Shown here one piece after another: positions 59,047-64,000 of a stretch of 64,000 nucleotides of DNA. The DNA is taken from positions 5,270,001-5,334,000 of the forward strand of contig NZ_CP130427.1 of the NCBI RefSeq assembly GCF_030518795.1. Reading direction: 5' to 3'. Both the position numbers and the translations under genes were made by a program. The stretch is from Micromonospora sp. NBRC 110009 (GTDB lineage Bacteria; Actinomycetota; Actinomycetes; Mycobacteriales; Micromonosporaceae). The notes below the pieces were generated by a model. That model saw only the letters and a list, made by a program, of their open reading frames with translations, made no database searches and was not told where the DNA came from. Numbering within the stretch: the first letter of the stretch is position 1; the number at the start of each line of letters is the position of its first letter.

Positions 59047-59847
59047 TTACACGGACGGGTCCCAGGCGATGAGCTGATCGAAGATGTGACGGTCGCCGTC
59101 CAGTTCCAGCTTCGGAGAATCCAGCGGTATGCGGCCGTAAAAGAACAGGACCAGGTCACTGGCCGTGCCCCGGGCGGAGGCGTCGGCCGTGTCCGGGTCC
59201 GGGTCCTCGCTGGCAGCCGGCGCGCCGAGGCGGGCGGCCCATGCGCCGTCGCGGGACAGCCGAAGGCGCCAAGAGCGGCCCTCGGTGGAGTAGTAATCGA
59301 CGACGGCGGGTTCGTGCGGCCAGGCGACATCCGTCGAGCAGAGGGTGAACTGGCAGTCGTCGAAACCGTCGAGGGCGACCTCGACTGGTAGCGGCTCCGG
59401 GTCCCCCACGGTGAGCTGGACATCGTAGGTGTGCACCGCGATCTCGGGAACCTGGCGCCGAGCCCATGCACCCGAGGTTTCCGGTGACTGCGAGTCACCC
59501 CAGAACGTCCAACAACCGCGGTCCGGGCCGGCCTCACGCAGCGCGCTCGTCAATCGCTCGACGGACTCGGTCCACCAGGCCAGGAGAGCCTCGCGTTCCC
59601 GAGGCGCACCCGTGCCGTCATCCCAAGCGGACTTCTCCGGGGGAGCGTCGGCCGGCCCGGCGGCGACGATGGCGGCCGACCTGCGGCGGCCCATGCCCAG
59701 GTGCTGCACGAGATCGAACAGCGTCCACTCCGGACAGCTCGGCACCGGCACGTCGAGGCTGGGCGCCGCAGCGACCGCGGCGCGGAAGGCAGTCGACCGT
59801 TCGTCAATCAGCCGCAGATGATCAGAGAACGTCAAAGTCTTTTGCAC
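59047..59847 (-). CDS. Maleylpyruvate isomerase-family mycothiol-dependent enzyme
   Basis: A 266-residue protein: FSDHLRLIDERSTAFRAAVA, CPEWTLFDLVQHLGMGRRR (His of the metal site), EIAVHTYDVQLTVGDPEPLP (second His and Asp), then a C-terminal sterol-carrier-like domain ending FYGRIPLDSPKLELDGD. Such proteins use mycothiol as a cofactor in detoxification. GTG start with weak ribosome site. The stop is 5 nt from the right end of the IS, and an IS-like repeat stands 106 nt upstream of the start. Confidence 0.87.
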   Translation of the reverse strand: MQKTLTFSDHLRLIDERSTAFRAAVAAAPSLDVPVPSCPEWTLFDLVQHLGMGRRRSAAIVAAGPADAPPEKSAWDDGTGAPREREALLAWWTESVERLTSALREAGPDRGCWTFWGDSQSPETSGAWARRQVPEIAVHTYDVQLTVGDPEPLPVEVALDGFDDCQFTLCSTDVAWPHEPAVVDYYSTEGRSWRLRLSRDGAWAARLGAPAASEDPDPDTADASARGTASDLVLFFYGRIPLDSPKLELDGDRHIFDQLIAWDPSV

Positions 59848-59952
59848 TCCGGCTTTCTACCAGTGTGCTCCGACAACCGGACAGCGATTTTCGCAGCCGA
59901 CCCGGGCGCGGCACTGGCGCGCCAGGGTTCCACCTACCGTGACCTGCACCGT

Positions 59953-59969
59953 CACGATGAAAAAGGCTC
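59953..59969. repeat. Third copy of the IS terminal repeat
   Basis: CACGATGAAAAAGGCTC differs by one base from the right end of the IS (59026-59042) and lies in the same orientation, 911 bp beyond it. It is followed by CAT, matching the CAT just before the left end at 58125. Confidence 0.75.
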
Positions 59970-60001
59970 CATGAGGGGCTTCCTGCCCCCGGCCGCGGCG
60001 C

Positions 60002-60493
60002 TCACGCCAGCCGCTGCTCCTGGTCGTCGCCCTGCCGCGCCACGTCGAGCAGGCCGTCGAGGGCGTTTCGCGTCCGGCCGGTCGCCGTGGCGAGGGCCCC
60101 GAGCGGGTCGGCGTGCCCCCGGCCGGCCAGATCCTCGAAGACGGCGAGCAGGTCGGACTCGAAGCCCGCCGCCGTCGCACCCCGGGCCTGGGCCAGCTCG
60201 GCGAGCCGGCCCTCGATGTAGCGGTCCACCATCAGCTGGTACGCCCCGACGCTCGGCAGGTGGTGGAACTCGGCCACCATCTCGTCGACGTGCCGTCCCA
60301 CCCGGTGCAGCACGGCCGACGTGATGCCCCGCTCACGCACCTCCGGCGCCGCGTCATCCGGGATGCGGATGACGACCTCGTCCGGTCCGTTGATGCCACC
60401 TGACCTGGTGCCGGGGTGCCAGCGGGCCGTGACGACCCAGCCCTCGTCCCGGCGGGACAGCTCGACGGACCGATCGGGGTTCTGCTGGGACAT
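60002..60493 (-). CDS. Unknown protein of the SMC-like operon (163 aa)
   Basis: No family recognised. The N-terminal half is beta-rich (VELSRRDEGWVVTARWHPGT, EVVIRIPDDAAPEVRERGIT), the C-terminal half helical (YIEGRLAELAQARGATAAGF) and contains a helix-turn-helix-like run (LGALATATGRTRNALDGLLD). No signal or membrane segment. AGGAG precedes the ATG. It follows the 135-residue gene after 72 nt on the same strand and is probably the third gene of the ATPase operon. Confidence 0.7.
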   Translation of the reverse strand: MSQQNPDRSVELSRRDEGWVVTARWHPGTRSGGINGPDEVVIRIPDDAAPEVRERGITSAVLHRVGRHVDEMVAEFHHLPSVGAYQLMVDRYIEGRLAELAQARGATAAGFESDLLAVFEDLAGRGHADPLGALATATGRTRNALDGLLDVARQGDDQEQRLA

Positions 60494-60565
60494 GCGCTCC
60501 TGTCTTTCCGCGCCTCGTGGGCGCCTGTCGGTGGGTCGGCCGGCCCTGAGGCGGGGCCGGCTTGG

Positions 60566-60973
60566 TCAGGGCATCGGAGTTTCCGTTCTGCCCTCCAGTT
60601 GGCTGAGCAGGGCGCTCACCTCGGTGTGCAGGCGACGCAGCTCGGCGGTGGTCGGCGCCAGCTCGTAGCAATGGTGGTCGGCAGCGGCGGACAGGGCCGC
60701 CCAGGCGAACGCGACCCGCCGGGCGACGGCCGCGCCGGGACCGAGCCGGCCGTGCAGCATCAGCTGCTTCGGCCGGCCGTGCCGCAGCGCCGCCACCGTC
60801 GGCCTGGTCCGCCGCCAGTAGGCGTCGACACCGCCCTCGAGCGCGAGTCGGATCAGGCCGGCGCACGCCCGCGGCCACCAGCCGGCGGTCACCCCGGATG
60901 CGCCGAGCGGGCCGGCGCCGCGCAGCAGCTCGTCGGCCGCCGCCAGGCAGCGCCGGGGCGTCGGCGCGGTCAC
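60566..60973 (-). CDS. Unknown helical protein of the SMC-like operon (135 aa)
   Basis: An all-helical small protein (LAAADELLRGAG, CAGLIRLALEGGVDAYW, ARRVAFAWAALSAAADHHCY, LRRLHTEVSALLSQLEGR). The four-helix layout recalls HEPN-like or nuclease-partner proteins, but the RxxxxH active-site motif is not present. Its start overlaps the ATPase stop (ATGA), so the two are translationally coupled and their products probably interact. Confidence 0.7.
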   Translation of the reverse strand: MTAPTPRRCLAAADELLRGAGPLGASGVTAGWWPRACAGLIRLALEGGVDAYWRRTRPTVAALRHGRPKQLMLHGRLGPGAAVARRVAFAWAALSAAADHHCYELAPTTAELRRLHTEVSALLSQLEGRTETPMP

Positions 60974-63456
60974 GACCGGGCCTCCTCGCCGCCTGCGGGC
61001 GCGGTCGCGGCGCCCGGCGGCCGCAGGACCTCCGCGAGGTGGCGGGCGTCCGCGACCAGTTCCGGCAGGTCCACCAGGTACGACCCGTGCACGCTCCGGC
61101 CGCAGAACCGGTACGCGGCCACGGCCCGCGGCCCGTGCCGGCGGCTCAGGTACCCGAGCACCTCACCGCCCCGGTCGGCGTCGTCGAACAGTGCCAACGC
61201 GACCGTGTTGGTCAGCTGCCGGGACGCCGCGACGACGGCCGCCTCGATCTCGTCGTGCGGCACCCCCCGCGCCGCCCGCCGCCGCCACACGATCCGGTGG
61301 CAGGCCGCCTCGATCGCCGAGCGGCACAGCTCCGCCACCACCGGCCCGCGTACCTCGGCGGCGATCTCCTCGGTGCGGGCCAGCGCGTAGGCGTCGTCGA
61401 GGTAGCGGGTCACCGGGTCGGAGCCGGGCCGCAGGGTGACCACCGACCGTTCGGCGCGCGCCACCTCGACGATGCGGGACCGACCGAGGCCGAGCCGGCC
61501 CAGCGCGTCGGGCAGCCGGGTGTCGTGGGTGAAGACCACCACCTGGCGCTGCTCGGCCAGTTCGGCGAGCACCCGCGCCAGCCCCTCCACCTTGGCCGGA
61601 TCCATGCTCTGCACCGGGTCGTCGAGGACGATGAACCGGAACGGACTCTCCGCCGCGCAGCCGCGCGGCAGGAACGTCGCGAGAGCCAGGGCGTGCAGCT
61701 CGCCCTGGCTCATCACTCCCAGCCCGGTGCCGTTGTCCGCGCCGTCCACGCTGACCGGGACCACCACCCGCCGCCCGGTGTTCGCACCGGTCAGGGTCAT
61801 CGCGCCCAGCTCGACGTTGCTCTCCTGCCGCAGCCGCGCCCAGATCCGCTGCGCATGCTCCGCGAACGGCGCCAGCCGCTGGTCGCGTAGCTCCGCGCCG
61901 GTCGCCGTCAGCCAGGACCGGGCGGCCCGCAACCGGGCGAGGGCCCGTTCCCGCGCCGGCTGCCCTTCGGCCGCCGCCACCCAGGCCCGCACTTCTCCGG
62001 CCGCCGCCCGCCAACTGGTGTCGAGCCGGCGCAGCGAATCGGTCACGTACGCCCGCGCGGCCTGGGCCGCCGCGAGCACCGCCGGGTACCGCGCGGCCAG
62101 GTGGTCGGCCAGCTCCTCCGGCCCACCCGGGGCCCGCCGAAGCGCCGCCGTGGCCGCGTGCAACTCGTCGACCGGCAGCCCGGCGGCGTCGCCGTGGGGC
62201 ACGTCCAGGTCGTCGATCAGGTAGTGCGCCCGCTGCAGCAGTGCGGTCAGCCGGGCGGCGGCGGCCTGGGCGGCGAGCGTACGGTCGCGCAGCTCCGCCA
62301 GGGACGCCGCGGCGCCGCTCCGCCAGTCGTGGTCGAGGCGGCCCGCCGCGCAGACCGGGCAGGGCCCGTCACCCCGCTCGTCGTGCTGCTCGATGGCCAA
62401 TCGGAGCAGTTCGGCGGTGCGCAGCGACGCCCGGGACCGGCCGCCGTCGTGCCGGCGCGCCTCGGCGGCGGCCTCCCGCAGCTGCCCGGCGAGGCGGGCC
62501 ACCTCGTCGGCGTCGGGCAGCTGCATCGAGGCCAGCCACCGGCAGAGCACCATGGTCTCGTCGGCCGCCGACTCCGCCGGCTCGTCGAGGATCGCCGTCA
62601 GCGCCGCCAGGTCGACCTCGCCCGGGGCTCCCAGCAGTCCGGCGGCCCGCCGGGCCCGGTCGTCGTCGATCCCGGCAAGAGTGTCGGCCAGGGTGGCGCG
62701 CTGCCCGCGTACCTCTTTGTCGGCCGCGTCGAGAGGCTGCGCGGCGGCCGTGAGCCGGCGGTCGGCGTCGGTGATCGCCGCCAGGCCGAGGATCGCGGCG
62801 ATCGCGTCAAAGAGCTGGCTCTGCGTGCCGGCGGTGAGCCGGCCCAGCTCGGCCGCGGTGAGGAACGGCCGGTACAGCTCCAGCGGCCGGGCCAGCCCCA
62901 GCTCGGCGACGTCCTTCCGGATGCCCCGTGCGCTGGTGACGGTCACCTCGGCCTCGCCCAGCTCCGCGCCCGCCGGCCAGGAGCGGACCACCCGGGTGGG
63001 CGTGGGCACCCCGTCGACCCGCAGCTCGACGGCGATCCGGCACGGCTCCCCGGCGTGCAGGTTGCGCCACCCGGTCCGCCACCCGCCGTGGTGGTCGGCC
63101 CAGCGGGCGCTGTCGCCGGTCAGCGCCAGCTCCGCCGCCTCCGCGAAGCTGGACTTGCCGGAGCCGTTGCGGCCGACCAGCAGGGTCAGGCCCGGACCGG
63201 GCTCGATCTCGAGGGTGCGCTCCGGGCCGACGCCGCGGAACCCGGCGACGGTGACCGACGCCAGCCAGATCCGCTCCCGCGGCTCGTCCGCCGCCGGGCG
63301 CTGCGGCTCCGGCGTGGTCCGCCCACCGGCGAGCGCCGCGTCCAGGTCGGCGTCGCCGCTCAGCGCGGCGAGGACCAACTCGGCGGTGTCATCGGGTACG
63401 CGATCGGCGGCGAGCCGGTCGGCGATCAGCTCGGCGAGGGGTTCCCTGCGCATCAT
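60970..63456 (-). CDS. RecF/SMC-type ATPase with zinc-hook motif
   Basis: An 828-residue ABC-type DNA-associated ATPase. Walker A is LVGRNGSGKSSFAEAAELAL near residue 90; a CPVCAAGRLDHDW zinc-hook-like motif sits mid-protein (about 370) between two short helical arms; the signature MSQGELHALALATFLPR is near 600, followed by Walker B FIVLDDPVQSMD. The last 150 residues are a separate helical domain (ELCRSAIEAACHRIVWRRR, YRFCGRSVHGSYLVDLPEL). This architecture is shared by SbcC/RecN-like repair enzymes and the ATPases of anti-phage systems. Two ATGs follow GGAGGT; 63456 is used. No nuclease gene is adjacent. Confidence 0.88.
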   Translation of the reverse strand: MMRREPLAELIADRLAADRVPDDTAELVLAALSGDADLDAALAGGRTTPEPQRPAADEPRERIWLASVTVAGFRGVGPERTLEIEPGPGLTLLVGRNGSGKSSFAEAAELALTGDSARWADHHGGWRTGWRNLHAGEPCRIAVELRVDGVPTPTRVVRSWPAGAELGEAEVTVTSARGIRKDVAELGLARPLELYRPFLTAAELGRLTAGTQSQLFDAIAAILGLAAITDADRRLTAAAQPLDAADKEVRGQRATLADTLAGIDDDRARRAAGLLGAPGEVDLAALTAILDEPAESAADETMVLCRWLASMQLPDADEVARLAGQLREAAAEARRHDGGRSRASLRTAELLRLAIEQHDERGDGPCPVCAAGRLDHDWRSGAAASLAELRDRTLAAQAAAARLTALLQRAHYLIDDLDVPHGDAAGLPVDELHAATAALRRAPGGPEELADHLAARYPAVLAAAQAARAYVTDSLRRLDTSWRAAAGEVRAWVAAAEGQPARERALARLRAARSWLTATGAELRDQRLAPFAEHAQRIWARLRQESNVELGAMTLTGANTGRRVVVPVSVDGADNGTGLGVMSQGELHALALATFLPRGCAAESPFRFIVLDDPVQSMDPAKVEGLARVLAELAEQRQVVVFTHDTRLPDALGRLGLGRSRIVEVARAERSVVTLRPGSDPVTRYLDDAYALARTEEIAAEVRGPVVAELCRSAIEAACHRIVWRRRAARGVPHDEIEAAVVAASRQLTNTVALALFDDADRGGEVLGYLSRRHGPRAVAAYRFCGRSVHGSYLVDLPELVADARHLAEVLRPPGAATAPAGGEEARS

Positions 63457-63759
63457 CAGACCTCCGCTTCGAGCAGGTGGGGAGGGCATGTGGTGCCGCC
63501 GTCGCGGCTCCGCCCGGGCCGGCTGCCGGTGGTGGTGTCGCGACGGTGGGTGACTGCTCTATCTGTTGATCGGCGGTCAGGCCCGCAATGCAACATGCCG
63601 ATCGCACATGGCCCGCAGGGTCCATCGGATGCCACCATGACCAACGTCTGGCACGCACCGACGTGGACTGTCGACAAATGCTTCGGCCGGTTGTCGGATC
63701 CGGTCGCCTGCCGGTCGTCTGGTTGGTAGAGGCACCACTCCGGACACGAAAGGATCGAC
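63457..63759. other. Divergent intergenic region, no gene seen
   Basis: 303 bp between the ATPase gene and the VOC gene. It must hold the promoters of both. I see no strong inverted repeat or gene. Confidence 0.5.
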
Positions 63760-64000
63760 ATGACGCCGTCAGCCAGCCCGATTCCTGACTCCTACCGCCG
63801 CGTCACGCCCTGCCTGGTCGTACGCGGCGCCGCGGATGCACTCACCTTCTATGCCGACGTGTTCGGCGCTACCGATCGGATGCGCTTCCCCGGCCCGGGC
63901 GGCACCGTCGCCCACGCTGAGATCCAGATCGGGGACGCGGTGGTCATCGTCGAAGACGAGGACCCACGGCGCGGAACCACGGCCCCGCCGGTCGGCGGGC
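63760..64000 (+). CDS. VOC-family protein, PhnB/glyoxalase-like (3' end cut by window)
   Basis: The first 80 residues are visible: YRRVTPCLVVRGAADALTFY, ADVFGATDRMRFPGPGG, VAHAEIQIGDAVVIVEDEDP. This is the PhnB-like vicinal-oxygen-chelate fold. AAAGGA precedes the ATG. The gene runs off the right edge, so its end and metal ligands are not visible. Confidence 0.88.
   Translation, partial: MTPSASPIPDSYRRVTPCLVVRGAADALTFYADVFGATDRMRFPGPGGTVAHAEIQIGDAVVIVEDEDPRRGTTAPPVGG

Noticed and set aside
60566..60973. HEPN ribonuclease identity for the 135-residue helical protein
   Set aside because: The RxxxxH catalytic motif is missing, so only a general helical similarity remains.
1..64000. CRISPR arrays, rRNA, tRNA genes, riboswitches
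   Set aside because: No regularly spaced repeats, no tRNA-like cloverleaf and no recognisable riboswitch core were seen on either strand.

Overview
The window is very GC-rich actinobacterial DNA. Gene content (mycothiol-type maleylpyruvate isomerase-fold enzymes, F420-type LLM and PPOX oxidoreductases, SigE-family sigma factor, many secreted sugar-active proteins, tight ATGA/GTGA overlaps) points to a filamentous soil actinomycete, most likely a Micromonosporaceae such as Micromonospora. That placement is inference; no rRNA or tRNA gene is present to confirm it.

Region 1 (1-12,900) is a [NiFe]-hydrogenase island of the group 1h (high-affinity, atmospheric H2) type. A minus-strand operon runs from 12,868 to 2,937: an unknown 469-aa protein, endopeptidase, hypA, hemerythrin, small and large subunits, NifU-like protein, DUF5947-like protein, two tiny genes, hypC, hypD, hypE. 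It converges on a plus-strand SIS-domain gene (cut by the window edge) and hypF. Almost every junction is a 1-8 nt overlap. The small subunit carries Cys-x2-Asp where most hydrogenases have Cys-x2-Cys. hypB is not in the window.

Region 2 (13,000-22,800) is ordinary chromosome: an alpha/beta hydrolase, a secreted GHL10-type glycosidase, LLM and PPOX oxidoreductases, a Tat-exported phospholipase C, a lipoprotein, a 3-hydroxyisobutyrate-dehydrogenase-like enzyme, a class III aminotransferase and a VOC protein.

Region 3 (22,800-41,150) holds two LacI-family regulators, each next to copies of one operator (GTAAGCGCTTTC and variants). The first faces a secreted set: a LamG protein, a PQQ-type sugar dehydrogenase with a C-terminal jelly-roll domain, and a ThuA protein. 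The second faces a seven-gene operon: an NMT1/SsuABC-type ABC importer, Gfo/Idh oxidoreductase, DUF993 aldolase-like protein, TIM-barrel isomerase and glycerate kinase; an enolase-superfamily gene follows the regulator itself. A SigE-family sigma factor with a membrane beta-propeller partner lies between them.

Region 4 (41,150-48,060) has an ArsR/SRPBCC/TIGR03086-like cluster, a secreted gamma-glutamyltranspeptidase, a DHFR-fold protein, an NCS1 permease and three decayed gene remnants, two of them joined head to head at about 47,450.

Region 5 (48,100-56,250) is a second secreted sugar-oxidation cluster: two exported TIM-barrel isomerase-like proteins, a 1,150-residue ThuA-PQQ dehydrogenase-PKD-CBM6 fusion and another PQQ dehydrogenase. 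The fusion gene carries the same operator (52,933-52,944), which links regions 3 and 5 into one probable regulon for extracellular oxidation of carbohydrate.

Region 6 (56,800-64,000) has a DUF1223 protein, a small secreted protein, an IS5-like insertion sequence with near-perfect terminal repeats, a third copy of that repeat beyond the next gene and a pseudoknot-like leader over the transposase start, then a three-gene operon built on a RecF/SMC-type ATPase with a zinc-hook motif (possible DNA repair or defence system), and a VOC gene cut by the right edge.
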